Shown here piece by piece: positions 7,760 to 15,178 of a stretch of 64,000 nucleotides of DNA. Origin of the DNA: a virus. Location of the stretch: IMG/VR virus record IMGVR_UViG_3300002835_000111, positions 1 to 64,000 of that record. One strand, 5' to 3'. How positions within the stretch are numbered: position 1 is the first letter of the stretch; the number at the start of each line of letters is the position of its first letter. The notes beneath the pieces were generated by a model. That model saw nothing but the letters and a program-made list of their open reading frames with translations. It made no database searches and was not told where the DNA came from. The position numbers were made by a program, and so were the translations under genes.

Positions 7760-8245
7760 ATGAAATACATCATAACCGAGAGACAATATAAGTTAATATC
7801 CGAACAGGAAGAAGAAGAAATCCTAACAATTCCTTATGCTCATTTTAATGAATGGAAGATGTTACAATCATTTTTGAAAAAAAGAAATAATCCTCCTTAT
7901 AGAATAAGCGGTGATTTGTATTTGGCAAAATCTTCGATTGAATCTCTCGGAAACCTTGAATCGGTCGAAGGTAATTTGACTTTGGTCGCATCACAAATTA
8001 AATCTCTTGGAAACCTTAAATCGGTTGGAGGTTATCTTGATTTGGATAATTCTTCAATTGAATCTCTTGGAGATCTTGAGTCGGTTGGAAGTAAGTTGTA
8101 TTTAGAGGGAACTCCGATTAAATCTCTTGGAAACCTTAAATCAGTTGGTCTTGATTTGTGGTTGAGAGAAACTCCAATCTCCAAAAAATACACCGAAGAA
8201 GAAATTAGATCGATGGTTAATATTGGAGCTGAGGTATATTTATAA
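7760..8245 (+). CDS. Tagged leucine-rich-repeat protein
   Basis: 161 residues. Tag MKYIITERQYKLISEQEEEE, then four copies of an about 20-residue repeat of the type IESLGNLESVEGNLTLVASQ, an LRR-like solenoid. A capping helix (KKYTEEEIRSMVNIGAEVYL) ends it. The repeats are also near-identical at DNA level (about 60-base period, 7920-8160), which favours expansion or contraction by recombination. LRR folds usually bind proteins. The tag suggests the protein is packaged. Confidence 0.75.
   Translation: MKYIITERQYKLISEQEEEEILTIPYAHFNEWKMLQSFLKKRNNPPYRISGDLYLAKSSIESLGNLESVEGNLTLVASQIKSLGNLKSVGGYLDLDNSSIESLGDLESVGSKLYLEGTPIKSLGNLKSVGLDLWLRETPISKKYTEEEIRSMVNIGAEVYL
7920..8160 (+). repeat. About 60-base direct repeats encoding LRR units
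   Basis: Four tandem units share words such as ATTGAATCTCTTGGA and TCGGTTGGAGGT. High DNA identity between units shows recent duplication inside the LRR gene. Confidence 0.7.
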
Positions 8246-8248
8246 ACT

Positions 8249-8566
8249 ATGAAATACATTATAACCGAATCTCAATTTAATAGAATAATAACAGAACAAA
8301 CATCGTCTGATTTATATTCAGCCGTGTTAGGTTATTTGGATTTATATGGTAGTGAAATTATGAATACCGCAAAAGACAAACTGAAAATGCTTTCAGCAAA
8401 AAAAGAAGTTATGAAATTTTGCGAAAATAAAAGAGATGGAAAATCACCGTCAAAATTCACATTACCAGAAAGTACCGCATTATTCAACAGCATATTAAAG
8501 TTAATTAAAAAAAGTTCAAACATTAAATCACTAGTTGATAGAGGTAAAACTATTAAACACACATAA
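8249..8566 (+). CDS. Tagged unknown protein (MKYIITESQF)
   Basis: 105 residues. Tag MKYIITESQFNRIITEQ holds two ITE sites. The rest is Lys-rich and helical with no recognised domain. The TATTTATA motif (8237-8244) overlaps the stop codon of the LRR gene, so the two are closely spaced but could be transcribed separately. Confidence 0.75.
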   Translation: MKYIITESQFNRIITEQTSSDLYSAVLGYLDLYGSEIMNTAKDKLKMLSAKKEVMKFCENKRDGKSPSKFTLPESTALFNSILKLIKKSSNIKSLVDRGKTIKHT

Positions 8567-8571
8567 TATGT

Positions 8572-8976
8572 TTATGTAAGTTTAACACCATCTTGAATAG
8601 CATCGTCAAATCCTCTTTTAAAAAAATTATTGATTTCTAATACCCCTCTGATCCCTTCTAAATTTATTTCTTCAGCTAATAATACAACTTTACCAAGATC
8701 ATTACAATCATTAATCTCGTAAGAATCTTTAATTTTATTTTTAATCATGGATTCAACCCATTTAACAATATATTTTTTACTTACAACGGGATCCATAGAC
8801 ACATATTTAAATAGTTCTACAAAAAATTCATAATTAAAAAATAACATTCTATGTTGATTTAATTCAATAACCCATTCGTTTCTGTCAGAAAACATTACCC
8901 AAATTGAACCTTTATAGTAATATAAACTAGTCCCTATAAGAGATTCATTAATAAAACTTTTCATTAATTTTTCCAT
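8572..8976 (-). CDS. NGVK-family protein, single-repeat paralog
   Basis: 134 residues. The N-terminal domain (MEKLMKSFINESLIGTSLYY, then WVIEL, NYEFF, VSMD, YIVKWVE) matches the N-terminal domain of the protein at 9344-10282. It ends in FDDAIQDGVKLT, one copy of the repeat found many times in that protein. So this is a paralog with a single terminal repeat. Function unknown. Confidence 0.75.
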   Translation of the reverse strand: MEKLMKSFINESLIGTSLYYYKGSIWVMFSDRNEWVIELNQHRMLFFNYEFFVELFKYVSMDPVVSKKYIVKWVESMIKNKIKDSYEINDCNDLGKVVLLAEEINLEGIRGVLEINNFFKRGFDDAIQDGVKLT

Positions 8977-9057
8977 AAAGATGTTATTTAATTATTTGTC
9001 TTACAAATATATTAAAAATTATCAATAATAAAAAATAAAATTTTGGGAATTACCTTT

Positions 9058-9354
9058 CTAACAATCTTGTGAGTCCTGAATTATACCTTCTTCAAGTATT
9101 CTTTCTACCACAGGTTGAATTGATGGTATCTGAGCACAGGTTTGTTTAATCCCATTTTTAATTACACCATCAACCCTACTTTTATGGTGATAAGTATCGT
9201 CATAAGTTTCTTTAATTCCATCTCTTATAGTTCGGACAACTTCTCGTCTTCTATGATGAGTTTTATCAAAAGTTTCTTTCACGCCGTGTTGTAAAGTATC
9301 TTTAACACCATAAACAAACGGTGCACTTGAACAAATAGTGTGTTTAACCCCCAT
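9058..9354 (-). CDS. C-terminal part of NGVK-repeat protein, split by frameshift
   Basis: 98 residues, starting GVKHTICSS and continuing the same repeat pattern (GVKDTLQHGVKETF, IRDGIKETY, IKNGIKQT, ILEEGI). It overlaps the end of the upstream repeat gene by 11 bases. At the junction a run of five Cs (9348-9352, plus strand) replaces the four seen in the other repeat copies; with four the two frames join exactly as ENGVKHT. It is probably the tail of one ~405-residue protein, cut off by a one-base insertion, phase variation or a sequencing error. Confidence 0.7.
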   Translation of the reverse strand: MGVKHTICSSAPFVYGVKDTLQHGVKETFDKTHHRRREVVRTIRDGIKETYDDTYHHKSRVDGVIKNGIKQTCAQIPSIQPVVERILEEGIIQDSQDC

Positions 9355-10282
9355 TTTCTATAACATATTCAACTTCCTCATTTTGTTTTGGAGATTCAAG
9401 TTGGTGAACTATTTTACCTTTCATTTCTATAGAACCTAAGTAACCACCAGCTTCAGTGTGTTTAACACCATTTTGAATGGCGTCTTCAATAAAATAATCA
9501 CGATTATCAGGCGCACCAATTTTTGTTTCTTTAACCCCATTTTGAATGGTGTCTTCAACTTTTTTCCCAACCCACTTTGGATTACCTATTCCGCCAACAT
9601 ATTTTACCCCATTTTGTAATGTGTCTTCAACGTGAGCACCAAAACCAATAGAAGTAAATGTTCCTTCTTCCACACTTAGGGTTTTTTTAACCCCATTTTG
9701 AATGATATCATCAAATCTCTCATCACCATCTAACCAATCACCATATTCGGTATGTTTTACCCCATTTTGAATGGTATCTTCAACGCTTTTAATGAAGTCG
9801 AAATTTTCGACTTCGGTGTCTTTCACCCCATTTTGAATGATGTGTTCAACTGCAAACGTATTTTGATAAGTTGAAACTCGGATGTCTTTCACCCCATTTT
9901 GAATTGTGTGTTCAACTATTTCTTTATCAGCGCTAAAAATACCAATACCATAATTGGAATAGGTGTCTTTCACCCCATTTTGAATGGTGTGTTCAACAAA
10001 TTCAATATTTTCGGAGTAGTCCTCATTAATACGTTTCACCCCAGTTATAACATTATCTTCAACCCATTTGGTAATATAGTGTTGATTTTCAATAACATCC
10101 ATTGAAAGGTATACCAATATTCCTTGAAAAAAATTATAATTATACCATAGAGTACCTCCCTTTGTGAGTTCGATTACCCATCTTTTACTTTCCGTAAATA
10201 TAAGCCATGTCGAGTCTTTGGTTTTATATGTATCGACTCCTTGGGTTGCATCATTAATTAATCGGTTAATTACTTTATTCAT
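9344..10282 (-). CDS. NGVK-repeat protein, N-terminal part
   Basis: 312 residues. An N-terminal domain of ~95 residues (MNKVINRLINDATQG, WVIEL, NYNFF, YLSMD, YITKWVE) is followed by about nine repeats of 21-39 residues whose core is (V/I)-E-(D/H)-T-I-Q-N-G-V-K-(D/H/E)-T, separated by variable linkers. It stops at VEYVIENGG where the next repeat would continue in another frame (see 9058-9354). The repeats are not a family I recognise. A TATATTTG box ends just before the start. It may be a modular binding or structural protein. Confidence 0.75.
   Translation of the reverse strand: MNKVINRLINDATQGVDTYKTKDSTWLIFTESKRWVIELTKGGTLWYNYNFFQGILVYLSMDVIENQHYITKWVEDNVITGVKRINEDYSENIEFVEHTIQNGVKDTYSNYGIGIFSADKEIVEHTIQNGVKDIRVSTYQNTFAVEHIIQNGVKDTEVENFDFIKSVEDTIQNGVKHTEYGDWLDGDERFDDIIQNGVKKTLSVEEGTFTSIGFGAHVEDTLQNGVKYVGGIGNPKWVGKKVEDTIQNGVKETKIGAPDNRDYFIEDAIQNGVKHTEAGGYLGSIEMKGKIVHQLESPKQNEEVEYVIENGG
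9348..9352 (-). other. Homopolymer frameshift site between two repeat ORFs
   Basis: Five Cs on the plus strand (GGGGG in the message). All intact repeats encode AATGGGGT(T/G)AAA with four Gs. The extra base puts TAA right after the run. A +1 shift or removal of one base restores the repeat frame. Confidence 0.7.
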
Positions 10283-10324
10283 ATTGCAAATATAATAATT
10301 AAGGATTTAACAAACAATACATAA

Positions 10325-10438
10325 TTATTTTTTACCTTTGGAAATAACTCTGAACGCAGGGAGTCTTTTACCATTAACAGTTGGCATTCCGTATTCATTT
10401 TTTACCAATACTTTTGACTGTTGTTTTTTTGGTCTCAT
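10325..10438 (-). CDS. Short basic protein, 37 residues
   Basis: MRPKKQQSKVLVKNEYGMPT followed by VNGKRLPAFRVISKGKK. Strongly basic with a central VNGKRLPAFRV core. It fits a free-standing small gene in the space between the repeat gene and 10531-10839. Function unknown; nucleic-acid binding is possible from charge alone. Confidence 0.6.
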   Translation of the reverse strand: MRPKKQQSKVLVKNEYGMPTVNGKRLPAFRVISKGKK

Positions 10439-10530
10439 CTACAGATGACATATGTAGATAACAATTTATAAAAATGGTTTAGACTGTAAGGATAGTAGAA
10501 ATCTTTAAATAAAAAAATAATTTGAATAAA

Positions 10531-10839
10531 TTATTTATCCATCTTATCACAATCTCGTGATTGGGTAATTATAACATTTGTACTAATCCCAATATAATTT
10601 TCAATATTACGTGCGATTTTAGTAGTGGTCTCCTCACCATAATAATCGGGTGTTAAGATTAAAACAATATAATCATCTAAATCAGGTATGAATATAGCAA
10701 CCACATCACAAATAGTCCTTTGAAAATAACTTAAAACAAGTTTTTCAATAATATGACCTAATTTACCTCTATCAACATCATCTTTTTTGAATTTTTTAAC
10801 AACATTAGTTAATTGTTCTTCACTAATAATGTATTTCAT
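10531..10839 (-). CDS. Tagged unknown protein (MKYIISEEQ)
   Basis: 102 residues. Tag variant MKYIISEEQLTNVVKKF, then a hydrophobic beta-rich core (DVVAIFIPDLDDYIVLILTP) and NYIGISTNVIITQSRDCDK. No known family. The upstream gene 10841-11437 ends two bases before this start, so they are an operon. Confidence 0.75.
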   Translation of the reverse strand: MKYIISEEQLTNVVKKFKKDDVDRGKLGHIIEKLVLSYFQRTICDVVAIFIPDLDDYIVLILTPDYYGEETTTKIARNIENYIGISTNVIITQSRDCDKMDK

Positions 10840-10840
10840 A

Positions 10841-11437
10841 TTAAAATCCCGTTATTTTTTTACGATTAATAACATCAACAACATCTAAATAAAAATCTTC
10901 AAGATCTCTTTCACCAGATTCTATTTTTTGTAATACCTCAGGTTTAGAATATAAAGTATTTTTAACAATAAAGTCAATCATTTCATCATCTGTAATACCT
11001 TCAGGTTTTTCAGGTTCAGGAACACAATCATCTACACTTTCAGATGTATCTATTTTATCAACATATAATCCAGATTCTCCAACCATTTGTTCAAACTTTG
11101 GAATCATTACATCTTGGTACCATTCTTCAATAACATGGAAAACATATGTTGGTTTAACACTAAATAATTTAGATATAGTTTTTACAAGTTCTCTATCAAG
11201 GTATAAATAACCATCTTTAAAATTACCGTCAACATCAAAATTATAATAAACACTTATTGTATTTTTTCCATCAATACACCAATCTTCACTAAGATTACCA
11301 TAATTACGAGATTTTTTACCAATCTTTCTAGTACCACCTTCTATGTATTGATTCAAATACTTATTAATCCCATTCTGTAATGCAGGACTACTTCTATTGA
11401 ATCTGCTGAATTGTTCTTCTGTGATTATGATTTTCAT
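10841..11437 (-). CDS. Tagged unknown protein (MKIIITEEQ)
   Basis: 198 residues. MKIIITEEQFSRFNRSSP at the start, then a folded segment with SVYYNFDVDGNFKDGYLYLD and a long helix, and an acidic Pro-rich linker (PEPEKPEGITDDEMIDF). A TTG codon 15 bases upstream is in frame, but ATG 11437 is preceded by the TATTTATT motif (11443-11450) and gives the standard tag, so it is chosen. Function unknown. Confidence 0.75.
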   Translation of the reverse strand: MKIIITEEQFSRFNRSSPALQNGINKYLNQYIEGGTRKIGKKSRNYGNLSEDWCIDGKNTISVYYNFDVDGNFKDGYLYLDRELVKTISKLFSVKPTYVFHVIEEWYQDVMIPKFEQMVGESGLYVDKIDTSESVDDCVPEPEKPEGITDDEMIDFIVKNTLYSKPEVLQKIESGERDLEDFYLDVVDVINRKKITGF

Positions 11438-11512
11438 TAATAATAAATACAATTATAAATAAAAAACCAAAATTAAATTGGAAAATAAAAAATAATTTAA
11501 TAAATTTGTCCC

Positions 11513-11662
11513 ATGTTTAAAATGTATGAAGTCTATAAAATGATGAAGCATGATACACTAAAAACATTGGACTTATTTGAAAAAATTAAATATACTAATC
11601 CAAAGATATTAGAAATAATGTTTGGAAAAGGATTATGGCTTAAACCAACAACAGAATTATGA
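11513..11662 (+). CDS. Short helical protein, 49 residues
   Basis: MFKMYEVYKMMKHDTLKTLD then LFEKIKYTNPKILEIMFGKG. It overlaps the next gene by ATGA (11659-11662), the mark of translational coupling. A TAAATTTG box ends four bases before the ATG with TTGG about 20 bases further up, so the transcript may start at or near the start codon. Function unknown. Confidence 0.65.
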   Translation: MFKMYEVYKMMKHDTLKTLDLFEKIKYTNPKILEIMFGKGLWLKPTTEL

Positions 11663-12270
11663 TTAACAATTTAGAAATAATTAAACCGCTTTTGAACTTT
11701 GATAAGGAAGGTGACTTCTACATGCTTTATGTGTTCAAAAGAAAGAAAGACCAACCTGAAGGTGAAAAGGACAACCATCAATCGGTAAGGACCATTAAGA
11801 CCTATTGTATTGAAAGTATTGATCACCTTGAACGTAGATATGACGAGATTAAACAACTTTGTGAGATGTTTAAGGCTCGTGCATATATTCATGTTCAAAA
11901 ACAAAATCACTTTGATGTTTCATTAAATATGATGGTTAACTTGGCGCAACGTATCCAAAACGGACAACACAATCAAAAAGGTTTATTTGATTCAGTTGTG
12001 GGTCAAATTAAAACCCAAGAAAAAAGATGGATTGTTGATGTTGATATGAAGAGTGAAGAAGCCTTGTTGAAGATTATGAAACTTGTTAATTCATGCAGAC
12101 CTGAAGGAAATAAAATCTATGCCGCCATCCCAACCAAAAGTGGTTACCACCTAATCACTGGTAGATTTGATGTCATGGAGTTCAACAAGATTATGGCTTT
12201 ACAAGGTGATGTACCTGATATCCAAAAGAAGAACCCAACTTTACTTTATTTACCTGACTCATTAAACTAA
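11659..12270 (+). CDS. Archaeo-eukaryotic-primase-like small protein
   Basis: 203 residues. RWIVDVD near residue 118 fits the AEP motif I (hhDhD, metal-binding acidic pair), and PTKSGYHLITGRFD near residue 153 fits motif II (SxH, nucleotide binding). No clear motif III acid or zinc site is seen, and the protein is shorter than replicative primases. It could be a minimal AEP domain involved in priming or repair, or an inactive relative. It heads a plus-strand operon with 12278 and 12540. Confidence 0.5.
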   Translation: MINNLEIIKPLLNFDKEGDFYMLYVFKRKKDQPEGEKDNHQSVRTIKTYCIESIDHLERRYDEIKQLCEMFKARAYIHVQKQNHFDVSLNMMVNLAQRIQNGQHNQKGLFDSVVGQIKTQEKRWIVDVDMKSEEALLKIMKLVNSCRPEGNKIYAAIPTKSGYHLITGRFDVMEFNKIMALQGDVPDIQKKNPTLLYLPDSLN

Positions 12271-12277
12271 TACAACA

Positions 12278-12535
12278 ATGGAAGTATCAATGGACGGATT
12301 GAGGAGACAGTTGTTAAGGAACTACAACTCCCTCGCAGAAAAATTAAATAAGAATATCAAGGACAAATCTTGGGATTCTCATGTCTCAATTGACGTAGAT
12401 TCAATCCAAAAAGAAATGGATGGTCTTCGTGATTGTATCGTGACTTTAGCATTCACTTACCAAGATGGTGAAGGTGGATGGAAAGAAATGGATGAAAACA
12501 CGCATTTTGAATTATTTAACCCTGAAGAAGATTAA
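12278..12535 (+). CDS. Unknown protein, 85 residues
   Basis: Helical N-terminal half (MDGLRRQLLRNYNSLAEKLN) and an acidic C-terminus ending in NPEED. It lies seven bases after the AEP-like gene. A second ATG at residue 5 is an alternative start. Function unknown. Confidence 0.75.
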   Translation: MEVSMDGLRRQLLRNYNSLAEKLNKNIKDKSWDSHVSIDVDSIQKEMDGLRDCIVTLAFTYQDGEGGWKEMDENTHFELFNPEED

Positions 12536-12539
12536 AATT

Positions 12540-12845
12540 ATGAAAATAGACGAATTTAACGAAAAGTACAAAGATTATCTTGAAGATGGTCATTACGGTT
12601 TGGATATTGGTTATCCATCTGTTATTGAATATTTGGATGAAGTATTTCAGGACTTAATCAAAATTCCTGGTTTTAAATACAGTCAAATAAAACTGAAGTT
12701 TAACTCAGCAAGATTTTATACTAATCTTTATGAAATTATGCCAAGATTTGGTAGATTAATTGATAGTAAGATTGAAAAAGAAATTGATTTTTTAGTTAGA
12801 GTTGAGGATGAGGTTTACAAACGTTTAAATAAAAAAGAAGAATAA
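12540..12845 (+). CDS. Unknown protein, 101 residues
   Basis: MKIDEFNEKYKDYLEDGHYG and a central YPSVIEYLDEVFQDLIKIPG suggest an all-helical protein. The frame is open upstream into the previous gene, but the ATG at 12540, five bases after the upstream stop, is the natural start. It is third in the 11513-12845 operon. Confidence 0.75.
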   Translation: MKIDEFNEKYKDYLEDGHYGLDIGYPSVIEYLDEVFQDLIKIPGFKYSQIKLKFNSARFYTNLYEIMPRFGRLIDSKIEKEIDFLVRVEDEVYKRLNKKEE

Positions 12846-12887
12846 TATTAAAAAAACAATTATCTTTGTAATCTAAATAATAAAAAT

Positions 12888-13388
12888 ATGATAACATTAT
12901 TAATTTTAACAGGTGGTTTATTCGGAGCAGTTTTAATTGGATTTTTATATCACACCATACAATTGAAATCACGAAAATCAGAATTTAAAGATTGGATTGT
13001 TGGTGATAAAATAATTCTAAAAACAGATAGTGAAGAATATTACGCAATACAAAAGTTGAATCAAAGTTTGGTAAAGGTTGTTGGTTGGAATGAATACAAC
13101 ATTTATCTTGAAATTGGTGATACCACATACAAATGCGAGTGGTCTTGTTTTAACACAAACAAGTCTGCGTTATGGAGACGTAACTATGATGAGTGTAAAA
13201 AATCTATGGGAGTAGAACCAGGATTCAAATCAGAACTTGGTGAATCAAAATCAGGTGGAAAGATTGATGGAAAACCGATTGAATTATTAAATGAAATTGA
13301 GTGCGAAGTATATCTTAAAGCTGCAATCGATGATCAAGATTATGAAACCGCAGAATTAATTAGAAAAAGAATGGAGAAATTCAGATAA
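12888..13388 (+). CDS. Membrane-anchored protein with UVR-like C-terminal helix pair
   Basis: 166 residues. One N-terminal membrane helix (residues 2-25, LLILTGGLFGAVLIGFLYHT). The middle is a beta-rich domain. The last 40 residues, with EVYLKAAIDDQDYETAELI then RKRMEKF, look like the UVR motif of UvrB/UvrC and Clp adaptors, a helical protein-binding hairpin. A TATCTTTG box lies about 20 bases upstream. Ends at a bidirectional terminator. Confidence 0.65.
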   Translation: MITLLILTGGLFGAVLIGFLYHTIQLKSRKSEFKDWIVGDKIILKTDSEEYYAIQKLNQSLVKVVGWNEYNIYLEIGDTTYKCEWSCFNTNKSALWRRNYDECKKSMGVEPGFKSELGESKSGGKIDGKPIELLNEIECEVYLKAAIDDQDYETAELIRKRMEKFR

Positions 13389-13409
13389 TCAATTACTATA
13401 AGATAATCA

Positions 13410-13444
13410 ATTACTATAAGATAATTAATTTATCTTATAGTAAT
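13410..13444. terminator. Bidirectional terminator, 15-bp stem
   Basis: A perfect 15-bp inverted repeat (ATTACTATAAGATAA with loop TTAAT) between converging genes 12888-13388 and 13446-13853. The left arm also occurs as a direct copy just upstream (13389-13409). It is AT-only except two G-C pairs but long, with A/T flanks on both sides. Confidence 0.75.
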
Positions 13445-13445
13445 T

Positions 13446-13853
13446 TTATTTATTCTCCCCATACAATACATTTGAATATTTTGGAAATTCTTTGTCGAAT
13501 TTTTTTATAAAAATACCTGATAAAATATTACACATATTTTCTTCAGGTCCTCCGATGTTTTGAATTTTAGCATTGTCTTTTAATCCCATTTTTTGGTGTT
13601 GGAATTCGTGAACCCATTCATGACTTAATGTTCTAAGAATATCAATCAATAATCTATTGCCACTTAACACAAATATTTCACCTTTAGGAAATCTAACACC
13701 TGTGGTCATTTTTACACTCCTATCAGGTAAAAAATTAATGTAAACATCCTTCTTCAATGGTAAATGAGTCTGAACAAATTTAACAAACTCTTTAATAACA
13801 TTGATTTGTTTTGATGTTATTGAATTATCAATATTTTTGAAACATACCTTCAT
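13446..13853 (-). CDS. Zinc metalloprotease-like protein (HEWVHEFQH)
   Basis: 135 residues. LSHEWVHEFQHQKMGL near residue 86 is the HExxH zinc motif, with one more His two residues on. IGGPEENMCN about 20 residues later supplies a likely third ligand Glu. The N-terminal half is beta-rich (VYINFLPDRSVKMTTGVRF). It is a short zincin of the kind some phages carry. A TATTTATT-type motif lies upstream (13858-13865). Substrate unknown; it may act on host or virion proteins. Confidence 0.7.
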   Translation of the reverse strand: MKVCFKNIDNSITSKQINVIKEFVKFVQTHLPLKKDVYINFLPDRSVKMTTGVRFPKGEIFVLSGNRLLIDILRTLSHEWVHEFQHQKMGLKDNAKIQNIGGPEENMCNILSGIFIKKFDKEFPKYSNVLYGENK

Positions 13854-13968
13854 TGTTAATAAATATATTAAAGTTCAGATATCTTCACCAATGTGCGGAA
13901 AGGGTTGATTTCCCTAATATTGAGTTGATAATTGTTTTGATAAATCTAAATTAATCATTTTCACATAT

Positions 13969-14295
13969 TTAAAAAGTATCCCATTCTGTTAAGACAAACT
14001 CAAGTTTAATGTCGCATATTTGACCATATCTATTCTTCCAAACATATACACACAAACCACCACTTGAAGACATATATGGTTGGTGATAAGACCATTTTTT
14101 ACTACCTTTCAAACCTTCAATAGCACTTTCAATTCTATCTCTTGCAGATTCTTTCAATTGTTGAATACTTGGGACTTGGTTAATATATCCCCAAGTCCAA
14201 TTCAAATGGTCCATTACCACTTTGCACTTTTCAAAGTTGAATTCTTTTAAGATTTCGTCAATAAGTTCTTGTTCAGTTTTATGTAATTGTATCAT
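13969..14295 (-). CDS. Unknown protein, 108 residues
   Basis: MIQLHKTEQELIDEILKEFN is helical, followed by a Trp-rich stretch (HLNWTWGYINQVPSIQQLKE) and a beta C-terminal half. A GTG three codons upstream is in frame but ATG 14295 is preferred. It overlaps the 3' end of the next gene by 17 bases. Function unknown. Confidence 0.75.
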   Translation of the reverse strand: MIQLHKTEQELIDEILKEFNFEKCKVVMDHLNWTWGYINQVPSIQQLKESARDRIESAIEGLKGSKKWSYHQPYMSSSGGLCVYVWKNRYGQICDIKLEFVLTEWDTF

Positions 14296-14485
14296 GGTGT
14301 TCACCTATTTTTTTAATTCTATACTTGTAACCTGAATCTGAATTAATCTCAAAACGGCTTCTCATATCTTCCGCTTGTTCTATTGTATCAAATTCTAATA
14401 CTTCTCCTTCACCATCTAAGATGATTACTGGTAATTCGGTTGACCTAACCAAATTTTTGACCATTTTTATAATTATATAACTCAT
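14279..14485 (-). CDS. Small unknown protein, 68 residues
   Basis: Starts MSYIIIKMVKNLVRSTELPV. An alternative ATG lies seven residues later. The frame extends further upstream, but that part crosses the terminator at 14504-14531, so the start must be after it. It contains a short beta-alpha-beta pattern (VIILDGEGEVLEFDTIEQAE). Function unknown. Confidence 0.65.
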   Translation of the reverse strand: MSYIIIKMVKNLVRSTELPVIILDGEGEVLEFDTIEQAEDMRSRFEINSDSGYKYRIKKIGEHHDTIT

Positions 14486-14503
14486 GGTACAATAATAAGA
14501 AAA

Positions 14504-14531
14504 AATCCCCAGCTTTTCAAGGTTGAGGATT
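14504..14531 (-). terminator. Terminator after the zinc-motif gene
   Basis: Minus-strand imperfect hairpin AATCCTCAAC/GCTGGGGATT followed by a T run. It lies just past the stop of 14539-15120. Confidence 0.7.
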
Positions 14532-14538
14532 CTTTTTT

Positions 14539-15120
14539 TTAAATTGTTTTCACGATAGATTCTGTCATTCCTTCCCACTTTCTGATTTGGCGTTTTGGGA
14601 TTGTAAATTCAAATTCACCAATCTCATCAACACGATTCAAGTAATCTTGACGGAAACGTTCAACCTCAGACCTGTCTTTGATGTATTCCATCTTCATGTG
14701 TCTTGCACATGTCTTACCCATTTTGGTTAACATTGAGAACTCATCGGTCAATTCACGTCCACAACACACACAAAGGTTACCACGTTTAACGGTCATCTTA
14801 CCTGAGAACTTGATTGCCTTTGGACTAACAGACAATAAACGGGTGATGTCAATCAATACAGGATTAAATTCCAATCCGTAGGTTTCTTTCAAGTCTTGAC
14901 CAACATTACGACCGATAATCAAAGTCTCACCTGGAGTTGGCCAATTCATCTGAACGGTTCTTTCGTTCTCTTCTCTTTGGAAGATGTTAACAACCGCTTC
15001 TTCTTGTCTTGGAGTTAATTTACCATACTTATTGATGGTATCTTTCATTTTCGCAATGAAAGAATTTTTTCCTGTGTAGTTTTGAACTTTTTCGATTGTG
15101 GTGGTATCTGTATTTGTCAT
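14539..15120 (-). CDS. Zinc-binding DUF6011-like protein
   Basis: 193 residues from ATG 15120. CVCCGRELTD followed about 15 residues later by GKTCARHMK gives a C-x2-C...C-x2-H zinc site like that of DUF6011 proteins. The N-terminal part has KYGKLTPRQEEAVVNIF. A TTG 24 bases upstream is in frame but lies inside the promoter -7 box (15142-15149), so it cannot be the start. Its leader and promoter are a near-exact copy of those of 16093-16572. Confidence 0.7.
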   Translation of the reverse strand: MTNTDTTTIEKVQNYTGKNSFIAKMKDTINKYGKLTPRQEEAVVNIFQREENERTVQMNWPTPGETLIIGRNVGQDLKETYGLEFNPVLIDITRLLSVSPKAIKFSGKMTVKRGNLCVCCGRELTDEFSMLTKMGKTCARHMKMEYIKDRSEVERFRQDYLNRVDEIGEFEFTIPKRQIRKWEGMTESIVKTI

Positions 15121-15172
15121 ATCTTTATCGTTTTGTGAATACAAAGATACAACTTAAATCGGAACTACCAAA
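15116..15172 (-). repeat. 57-base duplicated promoter and leader, copy 1
   Basis: One mismatch with 16568-16624. It includes the start codon, the leader and a full TTTG-19-TATCTTTG promoter (15142-15172). The two genes downstream are otherwise unrelated, so the regulatory unit was duplicated or both genes are kept under one control. Confidence 0.85.
15142..15172 (-). promoter_or_regulatory. Bacteroidota-type promoter
   Basis: Minus strand TTTG, 19 bases, TATCTTTG, 22 bases before ATG 15120. Exact consensus match. Confidence 0.8.
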
Positions 15173-15178
15173 CAATTT

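Noticed and set aside
13381-13444. Short CRISPR-like direct repeats (ATCAATTACTATAAGATA)
   Set aside because: Only two to three copies with no spacers; it is part of a terminator.
15121-15144. TTG-initiated extension (YSQNDKD) before 15120 and the same before 16572
   Set aside because: The identical peptide at two genes arises from a duplicated leader; the TTG is within the promoter -7 box.
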